From a virus, in IMG/VR virus record IMGVR_UViG_3300007276_000219, positions 1-28,357 of that record: a stretch of 28,357 nt of DNA, one strand, 5' to 3'. Below the pieces are notes generated by a model. That model was not told the DNA's origin. It was given only the letters and a program-made list of their open reading frames with translations, and did no database searches. Positions 1 through 7,089 of this stretch are shown one piece after another. A program made the position numbers and the translations under genes. Numbering within the stretch: the first letter of the stretch is position 1; each line of letters starts with the position of its first letter.

Positions 1-107
1 CCTAAAATCCAAGTAGTAAATGCCTGTTTGCGCCTATTAATTGAATTGAAACCGTAACCACCTAGTACCAAAAGTGTAGATGTCCATCCGACTATCTCTA
101 TCAGCAT
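1..107 (-). CDS. Partial small membrane protein (N-terminus only), PQ-loop/SWEET-like appearance
   Basis: The ATG directly follows the TAA stop of the 71-aa gene (TAAATG), so the two are probably translated together. The reading frame stays open to the window edge, giving 35 residues. They start MLIEIVGWTSTLLVLGGYGF, one hydrophobic helix, followed by an Asn-Ser-x-Asn-Arg-Arg-Lys turn and a second hydrophobic start containing Trp. A helix followed by a short basic turn and a Trp-containing second helix resembles small PQ-loop/SWEET-like multi-helix membrane proteins. That family assignment is inference from a fragment. No Shine-Dalgarno sequence is visible. Confidence 0.5.
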   Translation of the reverse strand, partial: MLIEIVGWTSTLLVLGGYGFNSINRRKQAFTTWIL

Positions 108-323
108 TTATCTGTTTTTGATAGCTTGATGGCTCATGTTATTTTGTTGTAAGTGTGATAATGGAGCGTCTGCTTCTACCGCTTTCGGCTTATCTACCTT
201 CTTAGCTTCTGGAGCTTTTTTAGCTGCTGGTGCTTTTTTATCTACTGGAGCTTCCGCTTTCACAGTTTTTGCGTTGTTTGCAGTTACTGACTCAGTTTTT
301 TCGTCTGTTTTTTTGTTCGACAT
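108..323 (-). CDS. Small Lys/Ala/Pro-rich basic protein (histone H1-tail-like composition)
   Basis: A 71-residue protein dominated by Lys, Ala, Pro, Glu and Val. It has KKAP/KKAPEAKK-type blocks at about residues 28-45 and no Cys, Trp, Tyr or Phe. This composition is typical of disordered nucleic-acid-binding tails and gives no hydrophobic core, so the protein is probably unfolded alone. It sits between queE and a membrane-protein gene whose ATG follows its stop directly. No clear ribosome binding site precedes the start, and low complexity makes the coding call less certain than for its neighbours. A DNA-binding or packaging role is possible but not shown. Confidence 0.5.
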   Translation of the reverse strand: MSNKKTDEKTESVTANNAKTVKAEAPVDKKAPAAKKAPEAKKVDKPKAVEADAPLSHLQQNNMSHQAIKNR

Positions 324-406
324 ACTTTGTAATCTCGTTTTAAGTTAAAAATAATACCATCCATTATGGATAATACGCCAATAAATATCTAAATTAATTG
401 CCTACA

Positions 407-1204
407 TCACCTACCTCTTTGTTGCCCAAATGCCATAATATGCGGCCTTCCTGTAAAATTGTATCCATTGTCTGCACAAAACTCCATCACATCGCCATAA
501 TTTAAAAATAACGTTTCTGGCGTGTCTCCTGGGGGCATCACATACGTCTTATCTTTTGGGATACCCAATTCAGTTCTGAATTGTTCAATTTCATTCCAAG
601 CTTCTGGATCTCGTATTGGATTACAAACTGGCTTATAATGATAGTCGTTGTGATATGCAAGCATTTTCGTTATAGCATCACGATTCAATCTAAATTTATT
701 ATGTTGCTTTATAAATCGCTCGTCAACTTCAGGCTTTCTCATATTCCATTCTTCAGGAAATTTTGTACCTAATTTAGGTACTGAATTGGAGAATTTTGGG
801 GAGAGGCTAATTAAATGTATTGGTATATCAGTCTCAACAAATTGTCCACCTTCTGTCTCCATTGTAACAAACAAATTGTATTTAGTTGCCAAATACATAA
901 TCTCATTACAAATTCTAGGATGCATTGTTGGAGCACCGCCTGTGAGCATGATATCAGTCGCTTGGGGATTAGCTATAATATAATCCTCCACATCCTGTAA
1001 ACTAAATTTCCCCTTTTCAGGAGCAATTGAGCTATACCATGTATCACACCAACCTCCTTCTTCACCGAACCAACACCTGTGTGTACAACCTGTAGTGCGA
1101 ATCACTATATTTGGACGGCCCATACGAGAACCTTCTCCTTGGACTGCTCGGTATAATTCGTTAATAGGTTGTTTTTTTAAATAATCTTCTATTCGTTTAA
1201 TCAT
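407..1204 (-). CDS. queE: 7-carboxy-7-deazaguanine synthase-like radical SAM enzyme (QueE)
   Basis: 265 residues, near the usual size of QueE. QueE converts 6-carboxytetrahydropterin to 7-carboxy-7-deazaguanine, the committed precursor of queuosine and of 7-deazaguanine DNA modifications. Visible family signatures are the QGEG...G.P substrate region (residues 22-31), a cluster-binding cysteine set at C40, C44 and C53 followed by Asp-Thr, the TGGxPT motif near residue 90 that contacts SAM, and a later ETEGG motif. The cysteine spacing is CX3CX8C rather than CX3CX2C, so the cluster loop is enlarged. The start overlaps the stop of a 26-codon ORF by ATGA. No other pathway gene (folE, queD, queC or a DNA transglycosylase) lies in the window, so whether it serves tRNA or DNA modification is unknown. 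Confidence 0.85.
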   Translation of the reverse strand: MIKRIEDYLKKQPINELYRAVQGEGSRMGRPNIVIRTTGCTHRCWFGEEGGWCDTWYSSIAPEKGKFSLQDVEDYIIANPQATDIMLTGGAPTMHPRICNEIMYLATKYNLFVTMETEGGQFVETDIPIHLISLSPKFSNSVPKLGTKFPEEWNMRKPEVDERFIKQHNKFRLNRDAITKMLAYHNDYHYKPVCNPIRDPEAWNEIEQFRTELGIPKDKTYVMPPGDTPETLFLNYGDVMEFCADNGYNFTGRPHIMAFGQQRGR

Positions 1205-1281
1205 TTCTTGTTATTTATTTTATCATTTACGGTTAAGTATGTCATGAAGAGGAAGAAAGCTGCGATGATTAGATCGTCCAT
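1201..1281 (-). CDS. Putative 26-aa single-helix membrane peptide coupled to queE
   Basis: A 26-codon ORF starting MDDLIIAAFFLFMTYLTVND and ending in a Lys/Asn-rich tail. It has one strongly hydrophobic stretch (residues 4-17) flanked by acidic residues before and basic residues after, as in a small single-pass peptide. Its TGA overlaps the queE ATG (ATGA), the arrangement used for translational coupling throughout this genome. No Shine-Dalgarno sequence is seen. It fills most of the otherwise empty 130-bp gap between queE and the upstream 230-aa gene. It could be a leader peptide for queE, a real small membrane protein, or chance. Confidence 0.4.
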   Translation of the reverse strand: MDDLIIAAFFLFMTYLTVNDKINNKK

Positions 1282-1334
1282 TGAGTGTATTTTTTATTCA
1301 ACATATATATTATCCATATTCGTTTTATCATCTG

Positions 1335-2027
1335 TTATGATTTTTCCTTTGTTATATACCGTATATCATTTTCTATTATTATATAGTCCCCTATATTGCC
1401 ATCATAATGGTAATTAATTTCCAACAAGTCGACCAACTCATTAATTTTTTGAGTAATATTAGCCTTGTCAATATTACACACAATTGTATCAATTTGATAT
1501 TGCAATGATAAATTTTTAGATAGCGCTTCAAAATCGTCAACTAAAAACTCAGCATATTTTCCAGTCGGTTCTTTAGTGTCTTTATCAAATGTCATCGCGA
1601 TTGATGACGAACCATACACTGCTGAAGGTGGTATTAGAAAATAATGATATTTCTCCAGGAATGGATTATAACAAATAACTCTAAGTACTCCGAACTTCTT
1701 GTCAACTCGTTTAATTGCTGCTATAAATGACTTACATTTGTAACGACGTTTCGTTCCTGACTTAAGAGTCTTTCTTTTAATTGCATTAACCTCTCTAACT
1801 GTCACAGTCTTGACATCTGAGTCGTCAATTAAATCGCGGTTATAACCTATAGGACACATTGGGATATTATCAACTTGGCTGACTGCAATTTCTACTAATT
1901 GCGTACCATTAATAATATTATCTTTAACTAATGTATCAAAATCAGGCTTTCCGTTTGGATATGCTTTGTCTAAAAAGTCGTAAATCAACCGAGCATTAGA
2001 ATCGGCATTTTTTGCTAACGTGTGCAT
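1335..2027 (-). CDS. Hypothetical protein, 230 aa
   Basis: I do not recognise this family. The protein is soluble-looking, with no signal peptide or membrane helix. It has a basic central part (Lys/Arg-rich around residues 83-112), a hydrophobic beta-like segment ending in a Pro-Pro (FLIPPS, about residue 132) and acidic, helical C-terminal regions. The mixture of a charged centre and alternating hydrophobics could fit a small nuclease-like fold, but no catalytic motif can be identified. It lies 23 bp downstream of the 120-aa gene and is probably co-transcribed from the promoter upstream of that gene. The start is chosen as the first ATG; no ribosome binding site supports it. Confidence 0.7.
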   Translation of the reverse strand: MHTLAKNADSNARLIYDFLDKAYPNGKPDFDTLVKDNIINGTQLVEIAVSQVDNIPMCPIGYNRDLIDDSDVKTVTVREVNAIKRKTLKSGTKRRYKCKSFIAAIKRVDKKFGVLRVICYNPFLEKYHYFLIPPSAVYGSSSIAMTFDKDTKEPTGKYAEFLVDDFEALSKNLSLQYQIDTIVCNIDKANITQKINELVDLLEINYHYDGNIGDYIIIENDIRYITKEKS

Positions 2028-2050
2028 AAATGATGTTTAAGTGAAATTAA

Positions 2051-2413
2051 TTATATGAGAATTACAGATTCTACATCAACTTGTTGTATTTTCGCTGTCA
2101 AATATTGTTGTAGTTCAGTTTCAATAATAGTTATGTCCTCAACTGCAATACAATCAAAATATCCACTCTTGTGAATCGTATTATTGATATCGTCGAATGC
2201 GTCGTCATTGTTAGGTACAAATACACTACCATGCAACTTGCCGAGTTCGTTGAGGATATTTACAGATGCAGATAAGTGATCAATAATACCAGAGTCACTA
2301 TCCGCATTAATGTTATATGTAATAATTACATCTTTGCAAATAGTTTTAAATTTATTTTCATTAGGCGTCTTTGCGATATATGCCCAGTTTTTATATACTT
2401 CGTGCTTTTTCAT
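2051..2413 (-). CDS. Hypothetical protein, 120 aa, first gene after a phage promoter
   Basis: A 120-residue protein of unknown family, slightly acidic overall with a basic N-terminus (MKKHEVYK). It has alternating hydrophobic segments suggesting a compact alpha/beta fold and a hydrophobic C-terminus (VESVILI). The only Met is the start. The conserved promoter-like element at 2419-2448 ends only five bases before the ATG. If the element works as a sigma-70-type promoter, transcription would begin at or next to the start codon and the message would be leaderless. It begins the short group that continues with the 230-aa gene and queE. Confidence 0.65.
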   Translation of the reverse strand: MKKHEVYKNWAYIAKTPNENKFKTICKDVIITYNINADSDSGIIDHLSASVNILNELGKLHGSVFVPNNDDAFDDINNTIHKSGYFDCIAVEDITIIETELQQYLTAKIQQVDVESVILI

Positions 2414-2418
2414 AATTA

Positions 2419-2448
2419 AATATAAGTAATATTATTCAAGTTACCAAA
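2419..2448 (-). promoter_or_regulatory. Phage promoter-like element, copy 1 (before the 120-aa gene)
   Basis: Read on the minus strand: TTTGG, then 18 nt, then TTATATT, with TAC immediately before TTATATT. Read as a sigma-70 promoter this is a TTGG-type -35 box, 17-bp spacer and TATATT -10 box. The 10-base core TACTTATATT and the exact spacing are shared with four other intergenic sites. The -10 box lies 5 nt from the ATG. Confidence 0.7.
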
Positions 2449-2503
2449 TTTTTCTACAACTTTCTTTGATTTTTTTATGACTTTCTGCATTATTTAGACG
2501 ATT

Positions 2504-4219
2504 TTATCCTTCACAACTGCTACACGTCATTAAATCACGATTAAATTCTTGAGCGGCATTAATGGAATATTGATAATATAAACTCTTTATCCCCTCGTCA
2601 TAGGCTGTTAAATATAGCTTATTAATCTCTTTACCTGGAGTGTCTGGATGCATCATTACATTTAAGCTCTGCCCCATGTCTATGTATTTTTGACGTTGAG
2701 CTGCTAATTTAATAACATCAATTTGCGATACTTCAGCAAAAGTTTTATACACATCCTTTTCATGATTAGATAAACAATCTAAATGCTGAACACTCCCATT
2801 ATTGATTAATATAGTTCTCCAAACTTCCTTTGTATTCTGCCCTTTGGATTCCAATAAATCAATCAATTGGGAGTTTTTATATTCAGTTTGAATTTTAGCT
2901 AAATCCTTTTCATGATAGTTACTTTTTAAAGGCTCAGTGGATAGACTACGCATGCCCATAATGAATGATGAACTTTTAGTTGGTGCCAATGCCATTCGAC
3001 TTGAATTACGCAATCCGTATCCAGTCATCATTTCTGGTTCTCCCCAGGCTTTAGCCATCCATTCAGATGCAACATCTGATTCTTCTCTAATGTATTTAAA
3101 TATTTCATTATTGATTCGGTAACTTTCTAAACTCCCGAAACTAATCATATGCTTTTGTAAGTAGTCGTGGAAGCCAAGCACTCCTAATCCTACTGCCCTA
3201 TGTTCCTTTGCGAATCTCACTGCCTTTTTTAATCCAGGTAACTCAGACCCTTTTCTAATATACTCAGTGATGACACAATCAAGCATCACTTGACAATCTT
3301 TTATAAAGTGTGGATCAGTTTTCCATTCGTCATACAAAAATACATTAACTGATGAAAGGCAACAAGCGAATTCCTTATCTGTGTCGCACCATTCTATTGC
3401 TTCAATGCACATATTTGCATTATGTAGCCACATATCCTTGTCAATATAAACTTGCGGTGAATTTTTATTGCAATTTTCTTCAAACAGTATATACGGATAT
3501 CCTATCTCATTTCTAGTTTTAAGTATCTTGCCCCAAATTTTACGCGCTTCTGGATCGCCAGTTTTGAGTTTCTGCATCCACCCTTTAGGTATTGTCACTG
3601 CAGTCGTAATTTCCTGGAAATGTTTTGACTCCTCCTTAGATTGAGACTTTGTCCCTATCGTTAAAAACTCCAATATCTGTGGATGATCTACTGACAAGTA
3701 CGCTGCTAAAAATCCTCTACGCACTGACCCTTGTGTGACTTTGGACATCACATGGGCATATAACTCAATCCATTCCATGACACCTTCTGACTTACCACCT
3801 GTTGATATGGGAGAGCCAATAGTTCTAATAGATGAAAAGTTCTTTGCTGTGCCTGCTCCGAATTTAGCCAACATACCAACTTCATGCATACCACCTAATA
3901 TGGAATCCAATGTGTCATCAATAATTCCATGATTACAACTTATTGGCAATCCAGTAGTTTTACCAAAGTTTGATAGTATTGGAGATGCGTATGATATCCA
4001 GTTGTTAGATGCATATACTTCAAACCGTTGACCAATACCATCTGTGCTATAGTCCCCGTCAGGTATAAGTTTCCCCTCTGAATTACTGTCACAAATTTCT
4101 TGTATTGTGTCACAAATTTTCTGATACCGATCTTCAGGAGTTTCACTTGGTGACAAATATCCTCTAGAGAGGAATGTTCGCTGGTCTTGTCCTAACCATT
4201 CTAATTTCAATCGTCCCAT
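2504..4219 (-). CDS. nrdA: Ribonucleotide reductase class I large (catalytic) subunit, compact form without ATP-cone
   Basis: 571 residues, against about 760 for E. coli NrdA. Together with NrdB it reduces ribonucleoside diphosphates to deoxyribonucleotides for phage DNA synthesis. The active-site set is present: C95 (first redox cysteine), the N269-x-C271-x-E273 finger-loop triad, C286 in a CxLxSxN context (second redox cysteine), the AP..S....G phosphate-binding loop in the C-terminal third, the Y548-Y549 radical-transfer pair, and a C-terminal C566-x-x-C569 swinging arm. The N-terminal ATP-cone is absent, so dATP feedback inhibition through that domain is not expected. The start overlaps the 3' end of nrdB by 13 nt, so the subunits are co-translated. 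A promoter-like element lies just after its stop. Confidence 0.95.
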   Translation of the reverse strand: MGRLKLEWLGQDQRTFLSRGYLSPSETPEDRYQKICDTIQEICDSNSEGKLIPDGDYSTDGIGQRFEVYASNNWISYASPILSNFGKTTGLPISCNHGIIDDTLDSILGGMHEVGMLAKFGAGTAKNFSSIRTIGSPISTGGKSEGVMEWIELYAHVMSKVTQGSVRRGFLAAYLSVDHPQILEFLTIGTKSQSKEESKHFQEITTAVTIPKGWMQKLKTGDPEARKIWGKILKTRNEIGYPYILFEENCNKNSPQVYIDKDMWLHNANMCIEAIEWCDTDKEFACCLSSVNVFLYDEWKTDPHFIKDCQVMLDCVITEYIRKGSELPGLKKAVRFAKEHRAVGLGVLGFHDYLQKHMISFGSLESYRINNEIFKYIREESDVASEWMAKAWGEPEMMTGYGLRNSSRMALAPTKSSSFIMGMRSLSTEPLKSNYHEKDLAKIQTEYKNSQLIDLLESKGQNTKEVWRTILINNGSVQHLDCLSNHEKDVYKTFAEVSQIDVIKLAAQRQKYIDMGQSLNVMMHPDTPGKEINKLYLTAYDEGIKSLYYQYSINAAQEFNRDLMTCSSCEG

Positions 4220-5190
4220 AAACTATCTTCTTCAAATGAATTATCTAAATTGTAATCTGTCGACTTACCGTCAAAGAAATCAAAATCCTTTGTCGCCAAA
4301 AGCATCCTCTCTAAATAATCTGATTTTTTTAATTTGTTGTTATCAATTTCATATTCACTATCATATCCAATCTGGTTTAAGCTGTCATTAAATCTGTGCT
4401 TTAAAAACTCCTGGACTTCATCCTTAGATATCCAATCTAGTTCTCCTCGCTCAAAGATCCAATCTAAAACTTGGACTTCTGCTATATATGCTTTTCGTAT
4501 ATTTCTTCGTATTTTATCTTCCATCTCATCATCAAACCATTCAGGATTTTCTTTCCTAATAATGTTGATAATTTCAGCTCCAAACTTACCGTGTAATATT
4601 TCTTCCCTTGCTGTCGCATTAATAACTTTTGAAAAGTTTTTAAGTACGTTTCTGTATTTACTAAATGACGATACAATCAAAAATTGAGAAAACAAACTAC
4701 AATTCTCTATCATCAATGTAAATAATATCAGTGACTTTGTAAATTCAAGATCAGATCTAGATTTTAAACCTTTTAAATATTTCTGCAAATATCTTGTCCT
4801 GCCTTGCATACAAGGGACTGAATCTATTTGGGAAAACTTTTCCTGGAGGCCTAGTTCATTCAATAAACGCTCATAAGCCTGGCGATGGATTACTTCATTG
4901 CCTGCAAATGTATGTCCAACATCTGAAATTTCAGTCTTTGGTAGTCGTAAATCAATACGAGCCCAAAATGTCTTTACTTTATTTTCTACTACACCAATTG
5001 CAAGCATACACCGTTCGACAACTTGGCGCTCTTCTGGAGTCAAGTCTATCTTGAAGTCTCTCACATCTCTTGTATATGTGAAATGATCCACTTCCCAGAA
5101 TGCTGAGTGGATTGCTTTCACAAATTTTAGTAAATGTGGATATTCATACGGTTGTATCGCTTCACGGGCTTCAAAGATATTCATGTCCAT
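4207..5190 (-). CDS. nrdB: Ribonucleotide reductase class I small (radical-generating) subunit
   Basis: 327 residues, a ferritin-like R2 protein. Dimetal ligands visible are E99 and H102 (ExxH), E162, and E197 with H200 (ExxH). Y106, seven residues after E99, matches the radical tyrosine Y122 of E. coli, so this is a tyrosine-containing R2. By alignment of the helix LAIGVVENKVKTFW with other R2 proteins, the remaining ligand appears to be glutamate (E69) where E. coli has Asp84. The acidic C-terminus ending SLWDD is the expected docking tail for the large subunit. The ATG chosen gives MDMNIF; a second ATG lies two codons later and neither has a Shine-Dalgarno sequence. nrdA overlaps its end. 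Confidence 0.95.
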   Translation of the reverse strand: MDMNIFEAREAIQPYEYPHLLKFVKAIHSAFWEVDHFTYTRDVRDFKIDLTPEERQVVERCMLAIGVVENKVKTFWARIDLRLPKTEISDVGHTFAGNEVIHRQAYERLLNELGLQEKFSQIDSVPCMQGRTRYLQKYLKGLKSRSDLEFTKSLILFTLMIENCSLFSQFLIVSSFSKYRNVLKNFSKVINATAREEILHGKFGAEIINIIRKENPEWFDDEMEDKIRRNIRKAYIAEVQVLDWIFERGELDWISKDEVQEFLKHRFNDSLNQIGYDSEYEIDNNKLKKSDYLERMLLATKDFDFFDGKSTDYNLDNSFEEDSLWDD

Positions 5191-5260
5191 AGTCGTTCAG
5201 TTCATGTTGTCGGTTGATAAAATAAAGGTTGCGCCAAATAATTTTGACGTTTGAAAAATG

Positions 5261-5659
5261 TTAAGAAGATTTCGAAGACGATGTAGTCGTCGTCACTCCT
5301 GTTCCACTACTCGGCTTAAAAGTGGTGGTTGGAACTGTAGCCTTGGCCTTTTGTTCTGTTGGTGGTTTTGGTGCTAAGGTCGTAGGTTTGCCGCTATGGA
5401 GCCCTTTAAACGCAGGAACATTTTGGTATTTTTTTGCATATTCAGCACCTAATTTGGATAATTCATCCATTGAATATACTTCTGCAAGCATTCGTTTTTC
5501 ACAATTATGAATTTTTCGCCCTGCTCCATTATCGCCCATTGCTTTAAACATACCCGCTGGGTCTGTCCACTTAACTGGATCAAATGTTGATCTTGGCTGA
5601 TCACTCAACCCTATATAAAACTCTCTTGTTGGTAAATGTGTAACTTGATAAACGTACAT
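5261..5659 (-). CDS. GIY-YIG-like small protein with Thr/Ser/Pro/Lys-rich tail
   Basis: 132 residues. The N-terminus (MYVYQVTHLPTREFYIGLS) matches the first strand-turn-strand of the GIY-YIG nuclease fold: an aromatic-Val-Tyr strand, a Thr-x-x-x-Thr turn, then YIG. A helix at about residues 56-80 could be the second part of the fold. From about residue 85 the protein changes to a low-complexity Pro/Thr/Lys/Ser tail, and no DNA-binding domain typical of homing endonucleases follows. Catalytic Arg and Glu positions cannot be assigned confidently. It lies 28 bp after the helicase gene and 70 bp before nrdB. Genes for nucleotide reductases in T4-like phages are known landing sites for homing nucleases, so a degenerate relative or a domesticated protein are both possible. 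Confidence 0.65.
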   Translation of the reverse strand: MYVYQVTHLPTREFYIGLSDQPRSTFDPVKWTDPAGMFKAMGDNGAGRKIHNCEKRMLAEVYSMDELSKLGAEYAKKYQNVPAFKGLHSGKPTTLAPKPPTEQKAKATVPTTTFKPSSGTGVTTTTSSSKSS

Positions 5660-5686
5660 ATATTCTCTGTGTTTAATAATAATTAT

Positions 5687-7081
5687 CTAAAATAAATTGT
5701 TTACTCGGTTCGAACTTGAACTTTTTTCAGTTTTTGTTGGCAGTTGTCCTAAACGCTTTCTAAGCATCTGCTTATCATATTCACTATCAGTCCGCATCGT
5801 GTTTGACACCTCCTTTCCGCGATCACTCGCCTCAGCATGAATATTGATATGACCCCGTGAAGTGTCCATATGTACTGGAAACGTCATCCCATCTATACCA
5901 AAACGATTCTTGATGATGTGTATCCTTGCTGTATTTGATAATTTGTCTTGCTGCTTTCTTGACAACGACAATACAAAATCTGCAGGAAATATTTTAGCAT
6001 ATGCTCCAGCGGCTTTATCAGCCTCAATAATATCACTATTCAATCCTTCCCGATTCGATTGGGAAACTGTCCAAACTGGCACTTGATACTCTCCTGCGAA
6101 TCCCCTTAGCTCCTCATACAACGCTTCTAATATTTCATGCTTTGCCATTTTACTGTTTCCAGATTTTAATAAATCGGCATAATCAATAATGACTACATCA
6201 GGTGGCATATCCAACATTTTCAATTTCGTTATATGGGATCGTATGCCCATCAATGATATGGACTTAGTCGGGTACCATTTAATAATTAACTCTCCTGGAA
6301 CATCTTTCAATGCCTTTTCAACTTTATCTACATGTAAATGTATTTTATCTAATGATATACCTGATAATATACAATCATACCGCCACCCTGTATAGTTTTC
6401 ACTCAACTCTAAAGTATAATGGACTACACGTTTTCCTTGCCGCATCGAATTTGCTCCTACTGCGGCTAAGAGCCAACTCTTCCCTGCTCCAGATGGTGCA
6501 ATTGCAACGGCTAGTTCTCCTGGACCAATCCCTCCTTTTGTAATTTCATCAATCACATCCCATCCAGTTGATATAGGTTGACGTGCATCTTCCATATATC
6601 GCTTTGGGATATCTTCAAAATAATTCAATCCAATATCTGTATCCATCCCTACTTTTAGGGCAGTGTCTACAAGCACCTTTATTGATTCATAATCACCTTT
6701 CTGTAATAATGGAACTGATTCTATTATTGCATTTTTCAACTCTTGATTTTTACAAAAGTCGACAGTTTTCTCTTTGATAAATTCCAAGTCGGTAGCCGTT
6801 GCTGACTTGCATGCTTCCTTCAATGTACTAATAACTTCCTGCTTTAACAAGTCATCAGTAATTGCATCAATGTCAACTTTCAATACTTCTAAAGTTGGCA
6901 CTCTTTTATACTTATCAAAATACGCTAAACTCTTATCAACTAGAAACGATACAGATTCAGATTCAAAATATTCCAATTTCAATAAGTCGTAAATCTGTCC
7001 GACAAACCCTGCGTCAATCATCAAGCAGGCAATTATTTTAGCTTGGAATTTGAATCCAAAATTTGAAATTTTATCGCTCAT
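5687..7081 (-). CDS. 41: Replicative DNA helicase, DnaB/gp41 family
   Basis: 464 residues, the usual length of DnaB-type helicases. The N-terminal helical domain occupies about residues 10-145. The RecA-like motor domain follows, with Walker A at residues 195-202 (APSGAGKS), a Walker B strand VVIIDYADLL, a later VSQSNRE segment (motif H3-like, sensing Gln) and a basic IKNRFG element near the C-terminus corresponding to the arginine-finger region of the family. It would unwind the fork on the lagging strand ahead of the phage polymerase. No primase (gp61) gene is in the window. It starts 9 bp after the 5' nuclease stop. The start context is AT-rich with no Shine-Dalgarno sequence. Confidence 0.92.
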   Translation of the reverse strand: MSDKISNFGFKFQAKIIACLMIDAGFVGQIYDLLKLEYFESESVSFLVDKSLAYFDKYKRVPTLEVLKVDIDAITDDLLKQEVISTLKEACKSATATDLEFIKEKTVDFCKNQELKNAIIESVPLLQKGDYESIKVLVDTALKVGMDTDIGLNYFEDIPKRYMEDARQPISTGWDVIDEITKGGIGPGELAVAIAPSGAGKSWLLAAVGANSMRQGKRVVHYTLELSENYTGWRYDCILSGISLDKIHLHVDKVEKALKDVPGELIIKWYPTKSISLMGIRSHITKLKMLDMPPDVVIIDYADLLKSGNSKMAKHEILEALYEELRGFAGEYQVPVWTVSQSNREGLNSDIIEADKAAGAYAKIFPADFVLSLSRKQQDKLSNTARIHIIKNRFGIDGMTFPVHMDTSRGHINIHAEASDRGKEVSNTMRTDSEYDKQMLRKRLGQLPTKTEKSSSSNRVNNLF

Positions 7082-7089
7082 ATGTTAAT

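Noticed and set aside
361-375. Short palindrome ATCCAT-T-ATGGAT before the 71-aa gene
   Set aside because: Only 6 bp per arm in AT-rich DNA, found once, with no matching copy elsewhere as an operator would suggest.
2416-2490. 24-codon ORF on the minus strand after nrdA, starting MQKVIKKSKK
   Set aside because: It runs across promoter-like element 1 and its codons spell the promoter itself (ITYI for ATTACTTATATT). There is no ribosome site, so it is most likely chance.
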